A stretch of DNA of 64,000 bases from JBBTTE01 sp038064395 (GTDB taxonomy: Bacteria; Patescibacteriota; Saccharimonadia; Saccharimonadales; UBA4665). A program made the translations under genes and the position numbers. Each line of letters starts with the position of its first letter. The first letter of the stretch is position 1. Where the stretch lies: NCBI GenBank assembly GCA_038064395.1, contig JBBTTE010000003.1:1-64000 (forward strand). The letters run 5' to 3'. The notes under the pieces were generated by a model. It ran no database searches. It saw only the letters and a program-made list of their open reading frames with translations, and was not told the origin of the DNA. Shown one piece after another: positions 56,840-64,000 of this stretch.

Positions 56840-57491
56840 GTCTAGCGCCTGTCCATAGCAGACCATACATGCTAGACAGCAGTATGAAGAACGTAACGAT
56901 AGTCAGTATCATCTGCGGATAAGTGGCTGGATGTTGCAGCCTATCGGAGATATCGAACAATAGTCCGCCTGGGTTGATTAGAATATCCCAACTGTTCCAG
57001 CGCAAATCTCTGCCTATATATACAGCCACGCTACAGACTAATAGTGTGCCTGCTATGAAGCCAGCGGCTGCCCTCGCTGATAGCCGACGCTTGAGCTGCA
57101 AATGTATCAGATACAGACTGCTGAACCCCAAGACCACTCCTGTATAGATGAACGATGTGAACATCAGCGTGTCATAGAGTATGTCTAGTCGCTGTGCGTC
57201 TTGCAGATGGATGAAGTCACTGATCATGTAGAAACTATTGGGCAAGAAGACAAGCCACAACAGAGTCACGCCTAGCCCTTCCCAGCTTGACCATAACTTA
57301 CGCCGTAATACTGCCGTCAACCAGATAGCAAACAGCAATGGCAACCATGCCAAGAACAGGTTCCACACCAGATAACTGTAGCCGAGACTCTCATTGCGCA
57401 CTGCCCCGAAGCCAAAGAGTCCCACGCTGACTAACGTAGAAGCTCCAAGAGCGATAATAAACTGGCTGCGGGGCGACCGCCACTCGATCAT
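56811..57491 (-). CDS. DUF1361 membrane protein
   Basis: 226 residues with six or seven predicted membrane helices. LPNSFYMISDFIHLQDAQR is the DUF1361 signature, followed by RWNSWDILINPGGL. The function is not known. TATAAT with a TGG extension is 9 bases before the ATG. It starts 10 bases after the SGNH gene stop. Ends in TGA. Confidence 0.88.
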   Translation of the reverse strand: MIEWRSPRSQFIIALGASTLVSVGLFGFGAVRNESLGYSYLVWNLFLAWLPLLFAIWLTAVLRRKLWSSWEGLGVTLLWLVFLPNSFYMISDFIHLQDAQRLDILYDTLMFTSFIYTGVVLGFSSLYLIHLQLKRRLSARAAAGFIAGTLLVCSVAVYIGRDLRWNSWDILINPGGLLFDISDRLQHPATYPQMILTIVTFFILLSSMYGLLWTGARLVRQPRLEI

Positions 57492-57501
57492 AACTTCTTA
57501 A

Positions 57502-60207
57502 TTATACCAATACCTCTTCAGAACCCCTTATTTCGGACTCGTCGATATAACGCTTTAGTAATATGATAGCTAGCAATATTAGAATCCAGACGACGACCAG
57601 AAGACATAGCCAGCGAACTAAATCTAGATGCTTTGTCCAAACTATCCGTCGGTTTGTTGCTGTGCTTTTGGCTGACGCCAATGGTTTGACATGCTTAGAG
57701 ATTGTAGTCGCTGGACTGACTGTGCTCACGCCCAAACCACCACCTAGATGGTCTTTTGTTTTCATGGTGGCCACGACCTGTACTGAGCCTGTTCCATCGA
57801 TGTTAGTTGAGTCAGATAGCTGACCAATAAACCCATCGCAAGCATCATCAACTCCGTCTTTATCTTCATCTTGATGACTATTGGCCGCGCTTGGGCACGA
57901 ATCAGTAGTATCGCTTGTGCCGTCATCGTCTGCATCAATCTCGCTGGCTGCTATATATATTGGCTGCGTGACGTCCACTGTTTCGTCAGTTTGGTTAGAT
58001 CCCACTATATCTAAGGTGTGTCCGCCTGATGTAGTGTTGCTTGGAATTACGAGGCCATTATTAATGTCGCCTGCATTGTTTGTCGACACCGTAGCCACAA
58101 GTACCCCTGTTAAGCCATCCAGTCTTACTGTGTAACTTGTATTCGCTCGCAATCCGGTCGCCGAACCATCAACTGTTAGGTGTATGCTCTGACCTTTTTT
58201 AACAATTTGGATAGTCATCTGACTAACAGGAATCTTGGTGGCGATCTTTCGTCCTGTCTTGGGGGCACCCAACAATAATTGCCCCGTTCTTGTTGGGGTC
58301 ACTTTGTTGGTATAGGCAAAGTTGTGAGTTTGTCTCAGAATTGCCTGCTCTATCAGTCGGTGCCCGAGCATGTTCGGGTGATAACTCTCTTTGCCAATGA
58401 CTTTAATCCCCGCTAGTCCAGCATCTTTGCCAGCTGTAAGCCCATTCACGGCCACATTATAGCTAGCCGTTTCGCAAAGTCGGTGACCAACAAGTGCTTG
58501 GCTAATATCAATGTAATCAATATTAGCTCTGTCGGCCGCCTGAGCAATTGATGAGTTGAGATATCCAATCAGTTCTTCCGCGAACTGGAGTTCAGAAGCC
58601 TCAAGATGAACATTCAAGGCACAATTACCTCTATAATCAGCAATCTCTGGGTAGCCTATGGCGTAGAACTGTGTGCTTGGTGCTTGTGCAACCAATTGCT
58701 TATACAAGGAAGTCCACCGCGGAACTGTTCTATCTATTAGATCCTGCAGCTCGATACGATCTTCATACGTGTCGTAGCAATTATTGCTGACGGAATGTGT
58801 ACCGACGTGTGGCATTACGCAGTTTTGGATGATGTCTCCAAAGCCAATATCGTTACCGCCGATCGCAACGGTCACGATCTTGGGTTGATATTGACCGACA
58901 AACTGCTGTTGAGCCACATAGCCTGGCAAATAGTTTGTCATGATTGAGTTTAGTAAACTTGCTTGCTCCTTTTGGAGTTTCTCGAAGCTAGCAACTCCGC
59001 TAACTTGACCTCTGTAAGAGCCACTCTTGCTGCCAATATCGTTAATTACTGCACCGGAGCAAGCTACTGAATGTCCGCCAGTATTGCCGAAGAGATCATG
59101 AGTCAACAAAAGCGGATATGAATTGGCGGAGAGATGACACATATTATTCGTTGTGTCAGCGCCAGGGAGATAGTCAAAAGCTCCCTCGCCCGATGTGTAA
59201 GAATCGCCCAGCCCGAGATAATCTATCAATGAGTTGATGCTGTCAGTAGGTGCAATCTCGTAAATACCGCTATTCGCCACGTTACTTGCCTGCGCCTCAA
59301 AACTCAATAAGCCGCTATTCACGAATCTTAAGTGTCTGATGGATTGGAGGCCTGGTATCTGCTGCCTCAGAAAAGGCCAATAGTCGTATGCTTGGCAGCT
59401 CTTGGGCTGCATGTTTGTCGTGCTGCCGCTACATGCTGACAGATCGTAAACCTTGAATGAATTCGCCACCTTATTGAAGATAGCCACGTAATGACCATCA
59501 CCACTAGTCGCAACCCGTGATTCAAGCAGCGCTGGACTGCCTATGGCGCCGAACGAGGGCGCAAAGGCCAACATATCTAATGTGGCCAGATTAATGCGGA
59601 CAAATGAACCGCTAAGCGTTTCGGCAACTAACCATTCGCCACCGTCTGAGAAAGTTAAGGTCTGAGTATTAATAGCGAGCTGTTTCCCTGCCGTATCTCG
59701 AATGCTTAAATCTGGAGCGGTAGTCAGTTGCTTAGCTGTTAGTTGACCTATGAGGTTGCGCCGATCAACCAACGACGCCAACGGATTCTTGTACAAACTC
59801 ACGTATGACCCCCCTGTATTTGCCGCGCTCAGAACTACCAAATCCGCCGCGTGAGGCCATGGTGCCAGAATTTCACCAGATGCATACGGCAGAACTGGTA
59901 ATCCTTCGTCCGTCCCATTGAACACCGCTATATTACTGTCGCTATCGAAGAGACCAAAGGCTGTTGGCGTGAAACAACCCGTTTGCATTACCCTGCTGGT
60001 AACTTGGCGATAATCCATCAGCGTACAATCAAGATTGTTAAGAAAGTTTGGCTCGTGCTGTGAGCTATTAATCGGACTAACCTTGCGCGATGCCTTGACT
60101 GTGGGATTGCCCCAATTCCACTCAGAGCCATTGGCCGCATGAGCAACATCTACGGTCAGGCTGCCGCAAACCATAACTACCAGTAACAGATGGAAAAGAC
60201 GCTTCAT
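57502..60207 (-). CDS. Secreted SGNH hydrolase with N-terminal beta domain and TSP3-like repeats
   Basis: 901 residues from MKRLFHLLLVV (60207), a signal peptide cleaved near VAHA; GGAGG is 15 bases upstream. Residues about 25-320 form a beta-rich, propeller-like region. The SGNH domain (about 330-640) shows GLGDSYTSGEG (Ser), VTVAIGGNDIGFGD, and SYHPNMLGHRLI (catalytic His). Then an Ig-like part, a calcium-binding thrombospondin-3 pattern (DADDDGTSDTTDSCP, DEDKDGVDDACD) and a C-terminal membrane helix (about 865-885). Such enzymes are esterases or lipases; the substrate is unknown. Confidence 0.82.
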   Translation of the reverse strand: MKRLFHLLLVVMVCGSLTVDVAHAANGSEWNWGNPTVKASRKVSPINSSQHEPNFLNNLDCTLMDYRQVTSRVMQTGCFTPTAFGLFDSDSNIAVFNGTDEGLPVLPYASGEILAPWPHAADLVVLSAANTGGSYVSLYKNPLASLVDRRNLIGQLTAKQLTTAPDLSIRDTAGKQLAINTQTLTFSDGGEWLVAETLSGSFVRINLATLDMLAFAPSFGAIGSPALLESRVATSGDGHYVAIFNKVANSFKVYDLSACSGSTTNMQPKSCQAYDYWPFLRQQIPGLQSIRHLRFVNSGLLSFEAQASNVANSGIYEIAPTDSINSLIDYLGLGDSYTSGEGAFDYLPGADTTNNMCHLSANSYPLLLTHDLFGNTGGHSVACSGAVINDIGSKSGSYRGQVSGVASFEKLQKEQASLLNSIMTNYLPGYVAQQQFVGQYQPKIVTVAIGGNDIGFGDIIQNCVMPHVGTHSVSNNCYDTYEDRIELQDLIDRTVPRWTSLYKQLVAQAPSTQFYAIGYPEIADYRGNCALNVHLEASELQFAEELIGYLNSSIAQAADRANIDYIDISQALVGHRLCETASYNVAVNGLTAGKDAGLAGIKVIGKESYHPNMLGHRLIEQAILRQTHNFAYTNKVTPTRTGQLLLGAPKTGRKIATKIPVSQMTIQIVKKGQSIHLTVDGSATGLRANTSYTVRLDGLTGVLVATVSTNNAGDINNGLVIPSNTTSGGHTLDIVGSNQTDETVDVTQPIYIAASEIDADDDGTSDTTDSCPSAANSHQDEDKDGVDDACDGFIGQLSDSTNIDGTGSVQVVATMKTKDHLGGGLGVSTVSPATTISKHVKPLASAKSTATNRRIVWTKHLDLVRWLCLLVVVWILILLAIILLKRYIDESEIRGSEEVLV

Positions 60208-60309
60208 CGGTATGAAGACTATCCTCCAGACCTCACTGTCCGACAAGCATAACCGTCAAACAAAAGAACTTAATTAATGAAGTCTTAACAACTCTTCCCA
60301 ACGAGGGTT

Positions 60310-60315
60310 TATAAT
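60310..60315 (+). promoter_or_regulatory. -10 box of the HIT gene, predicted leaderless
   Basis: TATAAT ends 7 bases before the ATG at 60323. Confidence 0.55.
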
Positions 60316-60322
60316 TGAACCC

Positions 60323-60715
60323 ATGCAAGACAGCCTCTTTACCAAGATCATCAAGGGCGAGATTCCCAGCCACAAGATCTACGAAGACGAGAAGACTTTT
60401 GTATTCTTGGATATTTACCCCGTTCACGTCGGTCACGTTCTAGTAATACCGAAGAAACAGGTCGAATTCGTCTGGGATCTCGATGACGAGACTTATCAGG
60501 CTGTTATGGCCACGGCCAAGAAGGTGGCGTCACGTCTTAAGGAAGTTGTGGGCGCTAGATATGTAGGCTCTAAGGTTGTTGGCGTAGACGTACCGCACGC
60601 CCATGTTCATATCATTCCTTTCAACTCCGTTGATGAACTAGCTCATAAGCCCGACAGGACTGCCGAACCAAATCATACAGTCTTAGCTGAGCTGGCTCAA
60701 AAGCTCGCGTTTTAG
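60323..60715 (+). CDS. HIT family nucleotide-binding protein
   Basis: 130 residues. DSLFTKIIKGEIPSHKIYED is the typical HIT start, and VPHAHVHIIPF is the histidine triad. HIT hydrolases remove AMP or phosphoramidate groups from nucleotides. Standard length and no odd residues. Confidence 0.95.
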   Translation: MQDSLFTKIIKGEIPSHKIYEDEKTFVFLDIYPVHVGHVLVIPKKQVEFVWDLDDETYQAVMATAKKVASRLKEVVGARYVGSKVVGVDVPHAHVHIIPFNSVDELAHKPDRTAEPNHTVLAELAQKLAF

Positions 60716-60717
60716 GG

Positions 60718-60723
60718 TACAAT
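60718..60723 (+). promoter_or_regulatory. -10 box of small membrane gene, predicted leaderless
   Basis: TACAAT ends 7 bases before the ATG at 60731. Confidence 0.5.
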
Positions 60724-60730
60724 ACACTTA

Positions 60731-60907
60731 ATGGATTTCCTCTATGCTATCTTCTTCGGTGCTGGCGTCGCAGCCTACATGTACACTAAGCTCGGTCGCC
60801 GTGTTGGCTACGGTAACACCGGTAACGTATACACCGTTATTGGCGCTGTCTTCGTAATCACTACCCTATTCTTCTTCACAATTCTGAAGTTCATCATTCA
60901 CGTCTAA
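60731..60907 (+). CDS. Small membrane protein (58 residues)
   Basis: 58 residues, too short for the usual ORF cut-off. Two hydrophobic helices (about 2-18 and 34-56) flank a basic Gly-rich loop (KLGRRVGYGNTGN). It sits 15 bases after the HIT gene with a leaderless-type -10 of its own. The clean start, stop and membrane pattern support a real gene; the function is unknown. Confidence 0.65.
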   Translation: MDFLYAIFFGAGVAAYMYTKLGRRVGYGNTGNVYTVIGAVFVITTLFFFTILKFIIHV

Positions 60908-60932
60908 ATAGCCATTTAGTACTAATTAGGTC

Positions 60933-60961
60933 TTGATCTGCCATCTGATAATTGGTACTAT
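60933..60961 (+). promoter_or_regulatory. Promoter of the HTH-HAD gene, predicted leaderless
   Basis: TTGATC (60933-60938), 17-base spacer ending TGG, TACTAT (60956-60961), six bases, ATG at 60968. The earlier ATG at 60962 touches the -10 and is not used. Confidence 0.65.
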
Positions 60962-60967
60962 ATGGCT

Positions 60968-61816
60968 ATGGATGAGAAGAGTTTAGGCAAGCAATTACAA
61001 GCAGCGCGTCAGGCTGGTGGGCTGACACAACAGCAGTTGTGTCATCAGGCGAATCTAAGCTTCTCAACCCTTACCAAGATCGAGCGTGGGGCTATCAAAG
61101 CCCCCTCGATCTTCACCGTGCAATCTATCGCTAGCGCTCTTAATCTTGGCCTTGACGAACTCCTTGGTAACACCGTACCAAGTAACCCTAAACGGCAACT
61201 TCTTAAGACAAGAAGCGGTGTTAGCTTCGTCTACTTCGATGTTAATGGCTGTCTTGTACACTTCTACCAGCGAGCTTTTGCACGTTTGGCCGAAGTCACT
61301 GGCGCACCACCAGATGCAGTCGAAACCGCCTTCTGGCACTACAACGATGACGTTTGCCGTGGCACCATGAGCCTCAACGACTTCAATACCAAGCTAGCCG
61401 AACGCCTGGGTGTCGATTCTGTACAGTGGCAAGACTATTACCTCGAGACCGTGGAGCCTATAGAACAGATGCAAGAGCTATTACAGTGGGCTAGCGAACG
61501 CTACCAAGTCGGCCTACTGACGAACATCATGCCAGGTCTACTTAGCGCTATGCGTCGCAACGGCCAACTGCCTAATATAAATTACGATGCGGTTGTTGAT
61601 TCTTCAGAGGTCGGAGCTATCAAACCAGAATCTCAAATCTACGAAATAGCCACCGCTCGTGCTGGCGTTCCACCAGAAGAAATCCTACTTATCGACGATG
61701 CACGGCCCAATCTAATGGCAGCCGAAAAACAAGGGTGGCACGTCCTCTGGTTCGACGACGCTAGGCCTGAAGAATCTGTTGAGCGTGTGCGTGCTGCGCT
61801 CGAACCAGCCAGTTAA
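60968..61816 (+). CDS. XRE-type HTH fused to a HAD hydrolase domain
   Basis: 282 residues from the ATG at 60968. Residues about 4-65 are a Cro/C1 helix-turn-helix (LTQQQLCHQANLSFSTLTKIERG, IASALNLGLDELL). Residues about 80-282 are a HAD domain: FVYFDVNGCLV holds the nucleophilic Asp, GLLTNIM motif II, KPESQIYE motif III and LLIDDARPNLMAAEKQGW motif IV. Asn replaces the second Asp of DxD, as in some YihX-like members. A sugar- or nucleotide-phosphate-sensing repressor is one model. Unusual fusion. Confidence 0.78.
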   Translation: MDEKSLGKQLQAARQAGGLTQQQLCHQANLSFSTLTKIERGAIKAPSIFTVQSIASALNLGLDELLGNTVPSNPKRQLLKTRSGVSFVYFDVNGCLVHFYQRAFARLAEVTGAPPDAVETAFWHYNDDVCRGTMSLNDFNTKLAERLGVDSVQWQDYYLETVEPIEQMQELLQWASERYQVGLLTNIMPGLLSAMRRNGQLPNINYDAVVDSSEVGAIKPESQIYEIATARAGVPPEEILLIDDARPNLMAAEKQGWHVLWFDDARPEESVERVRAALEPAS

Positions 61817-62006
61817 CCACCTCTTGCTTCAATTCTTGTTCTTAGTTATCTTTGGTTTTTTTACTGTCCTCCGACCACCACACCTAATAGGCATACATTA
61901 GATATATAATCTATATCTTTTCTATATCAAAACTATATAGATCTTATGTGGTGGCAGAAAAGACAAAGTACAAAACCATCAAATTGGTGAACATCACTCC
62001 TGCCGA
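61817..62006. other. AT-rich gap between convergent genes with inverted repeats
   Basis: 190 bases. CCACCACA (61875-61882) and TGTGGTGG (61947-61954) are perfect 8-base arms around an AT-rich core that holds AGATATA/TATATCT (61900-61906 and 61912-61918). A tiny ORF (61946-61990, 14 codons, starting M-W-W) lies 6 bases after TATATA, but I cannot support it as a gene. The arms could form a long bidirectional terminator. Confidence 0.35.
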
Positions 62007-64000
62007 CTAAGCTGCGAAGCGCTTGGCTTCTTGCTCAATCGACTCTAGTAATTCCTTGGCCTCAGCCAATTGATCCTTAGTCTGTTCGACAACCTGCTTA
62101 GGCGCATTATCAACGTAACTCTTATTACTTAGGCGACCTTCTAGTTGCTTGATCGATTGTAGTTGCTTCTCGCGCTTACCTTCCAGCTCTGTTAGGTAAG
62201 CTTGGGCAGTTCCCTTGTCGATGTCCAGCCAGCAAGTGTGTTTGGTGCTAGTTAAGTTCAGTCCTGAACCATCACGGACTTCGGTAACGGCCTTCAGACG
62301 ACTAAGGCTCCTGATTATCTCGGCATTCTCTGTCAAGAACGGAACATCGGTGTAATAAAGTGTCGATCCAGAAACTTTCAGAGCCTTAGATATGAATCTT
62401 ACCTCTGTTACGATGGCTTGAATTTCACTAAAGTCAGCAGCTTGCTTGGCATCGCTCTTGGGGACTTTGAGTAATTCACGGGTAGCAAGAATAGTATCGT
62501 TCTCCCCAGACAGCGTTTGCCAAATCGTCTCCGTTACAAACGGTGCAAACGGATGTGCCAGCGTCATGATAGCTTCTAACAGATAAGCCAACAAAGCCTT
62601 GTTAGTCTGAGCCTTACTGGCTTCGATGTACCAGTCAGCTATATCGTCCCAAACGAAGTGGTATAGCGTATCGTAAGCCTCGCTGAAGCGGTATTTGTCC
62701 AGATCCTGCCCGATCTTAGTCTGCGCCTCGTTAAGCTTGTGTAGAGCCCAGTGATCGGCCGCAGACACCGCCCCAACGTCTTCCCTGCTCGTTTCATCAC
62801 CAACGATGTCTTCAATGTATCGGGCAATGTTCCAGAGCTTGTTGCAGAAATTGCGATTGGCCTCAATCTTACTCCAGCCCCAGCTCTGATCATTACCAGG
62901 TGAAACGCCCATAATCAGCGCCATGCGCAGCGCGTCAGTACCGTACTTAGGAATAACGTCTAGTGGATCAATGATCGATTCCGGACGACTCTTGCTCATC
63001 TTCTTACCGTCCTCAGCCCGAACCAGGCCATGGAGGTAAACGTCCTTAAAAGGAATCTGGCCAGTCATGTAAGTCGTCGATAGAATCATGCGCGCCACCC
63101 AGAAGAATAAGATGTCCCAGCCAGTCTCCATAACAGAGGTCGGATGATAGGCTTTGTAGTCTGGACTCTGCTTAAGAAGATCGTCAAAGGACAGGCTATA
63201 ATCGGTCGCCAACGTAGGATCAATCAGCGTACTCCACGTCCATAATGACGAGCTGAACCATGTGTCTAGCGTGTCAGGGTCTTGCTCCCACTCATGCCAA
63301 CCTTCGCTCTGATCGGTTGGTGGTTGAACGCCCACAAAAGTCTCTTCCCTGCCATCCGTGTCAGTGCGATACCAGACAGGAATCCGATGTCCCCACCAGA
63401 TCTGTCGGCTGATGCACCAGTCACGTAGGTTATCTATCCAGTGGAAGTATATCTTCTCGAATCTCTCAGGTATAAGATCAATATCCTCGTCGCGGATAAC
63501 GTTCTGGAGAACTTCCTTGAGCGACTGTTTCTTGCCTTTCCACTCAACGACTTGCTTGTTAACGTCAACGAACCACTGGAGGCGAATTTGCGGCTCAATA
63601 ACACCTTTGCCACGCTCATTGATAGCGATATTGTGCATGTAGTTCTCGTCAACTTTCACCAGTAGTCCCTTGGACTTCAGCTTCTCAACAATCTTAGGCC
63701 TCGCTTCGGCGATCGATTGCCCTTCGAACTCCCCTGCTATAGGCAGTAAGTTGCCATGAAAGTCGATGATCTGCTCCTTATCAAGCCCGTGCTTCTCGGC
63801 CAGCTCGAAGTCGGCGTGAGAATGCCATGGAGTGATAGTCATGACCCCTGTTCCGAACTCCGGATCAGCAATCTCATCCTTAATAATCGTGGCCGTAATC
63901 GGACCATTAATCCACTCGGCTTCGAAGGTGTCACCGTGCTTGTACTCAGCGTAGCGCTTGTCATCGGGGTGCATGACTACGTACTTGTCGGAGAACTTGG
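62007..64000 (-). CDS. valS: Valyl-tRNA synthetase (N-terminal part outside the window)
   Basis: About 660 residues remain; the frame is open to the window end, so the start and HIGH motif lie outside. Visible: editing domain (FGTGVMTITPWHSHADFE), IEPQIRLQWFVDV, WCISRQIWWGHRIPVWY, KMSKS as GKKMSKSRPESI, anticodon domain, and a C-terminal coiled coil (about the last 65 residues) typical of ValS and not of IleS. It charges tRNA-Val and edits mischarged threonine. Confidence 0.95.
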   Translation of the reverse strand, partial: KFSDKYVVMHPDDKRYAEYKHGDTFEAEWINGPITATIIKDEIADPEFGTGVMTITPWHSHADFELAEKHGLDKEQIIDFHGNLLPIAGEFEGQSIAEARPKIVEKLKSKGLLVKVDENYMHNIAINERGKGVIEPQIRLQWFVDVNKQVVEWKGKKQSLKEVLQNVIRDEDIDLIPERFEKIYFHWIDNLRDWCISRQIWWGHRIPVWYRTDTDGREETFVGVQPPTDQSEGWHEWEQDPDTLDTWFSSSLWTWSTLIDPTLATDYSLSFDDLLKQSPDYKAYHPTSVMETGWDILFFWVARMILSTTYMTGQIPFKDVYLHGLVRAEDGKKMSKSRPESIIDPLDVIPKYGTDALRMALIMGVSPGNDQSWGWSKIEANRNFCNKLWNIARYIEDIVGDETSREDVGAVSAADHWALHKLNEAQTKIGQDLDKYRFSEAYDTLYHFVWDDIADWYIEASKAQTNKALLAYLLEAIMTLAHPFAPFVTETIWQTLSGENDTILATRELLKVPKSDAKQAADFSEIQAIVTEVRFISKALKVSGSTLYYTDVPFLTENAEIIRSLSRLKAVTEVRDGSGLNLTSTKHTCWLDIDKGTAQAYLTELEGKREKQLQSIKQLEGRLSNKSYVDNAPKQVVEQTKDQLAEAKELLESIEQEAKRFAA

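Noticed and set aside
1..64000. Recoding of TGA (as in Gracilibacteria/SR1)
   Set aside because: TGA acts as a clean stop in at least six genes, including argH, argD, argB and the RHH gene, and no long gene has in-frame TGA.
1..64000. tRNA, rRNA, CRISPR array, insertion sequence or prophage
   Set aside because: I looked in all gaps for cloverleaf patterns, direct repeat arrays, transposase motifs and integrase genes and found none.

Overview
The window looks like a piece of a small Patescibacteria/CPR-type genome, most likely Candidatus Saccharibacteria (TM7). This is inferred from family content and was not tested by any search. The reasons are very tight gene packing (no gap above about 230 bases), the standard code with TAA/TAG stops dominating and TGA mostly in ATGA overlaps, many small membrane proteins, a dnaG-rpoD-kinase overlap cluster, a zinc-ligand-free DnaG, a tiny LPNTG protein near a sortase, and glycolytic genes limited to aldolase and fructose bisphosphatase. 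No rRNA, tRNA, insertion sequence, prophage or CRISPR array was seen.

Layout. 1-4.2 kb: end of ychF, a PH-like protein, a Crp/Fnr regulator, a phosphoribosyltransferase and tlyA. 4.2-6.6 kb: a ribbon-helix-helix regulator and the rpsF-ssb-rpsR-efp operon. 6.6-11.4 kb: ftsK and small membrane proteins, with a candidate structured RNA at 10271-10367. 11.4-19.9 kb: RNA metabolism and translation (RNase J, UDG, pnp, rpsO, truB, a DHH-like protein, rpsT). 19.9-35.2 kb: a metallopeptidase-like protein, holA, otsAB, mutM, a DciA-like protein, polA, a 5-formyl-THF cyclo-ligase, rpoD and dnaG. 35.2-42.9 kb: cell envelope (LPNTG protein, two polysaccharide deacetylases, a processive GT2, sortase, a secreted barrel-like protein). 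42.9-51.1 kb: central carbon genes (fbp, class I aldolase, PfkB kinase), orn, a redox pair with an HxlR regulator, msrB, mscL and argS. 51.1-56.8 kb: arginine biosynthesis (argH, argC, argD, argB, argJ). 56.8-64 kb: DUF1361 protein, SGNH hydrolase, HIT protein, HTH-HAD fusion and the 3' part of valS.

The strongest discovery is a pair of transcription attenuators, one before argJ-argB-argD-argC and one before argH-argS. Each encodes a 23-residue leader peptide with three consecutive Arg codons. In each, a downstream GGGAG segment can pair either with the 5' arm of an intrinsic terminator (antiterminator) or leave that arm free to form the terminator. The two peptides share the same last block (SRILGSCSS), and all three codon differences inside it are synonymous, which suggests that the peptide as well as the RNA is under selection.

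Two other regulatory themes stand out. First, the same tandem palindromic operator (core TGATACACTTAGTGTATCA, with a second, degenerate copy exactly 22 bp upstream) lies before the ribbon-helix-helix gene and before the trehalose synthase/phosphatase gene, giving a likely two-target regulon. Second, about twenty transcription-unit-first genes have a -10 box ending 6-8 bases before the ATG, often as an extended TGn box. This predicts widespread leaderless mRNAs, whereas downstream operon genes mostly carry Shine-Dalgarno sites or overlapping stop/start codons.
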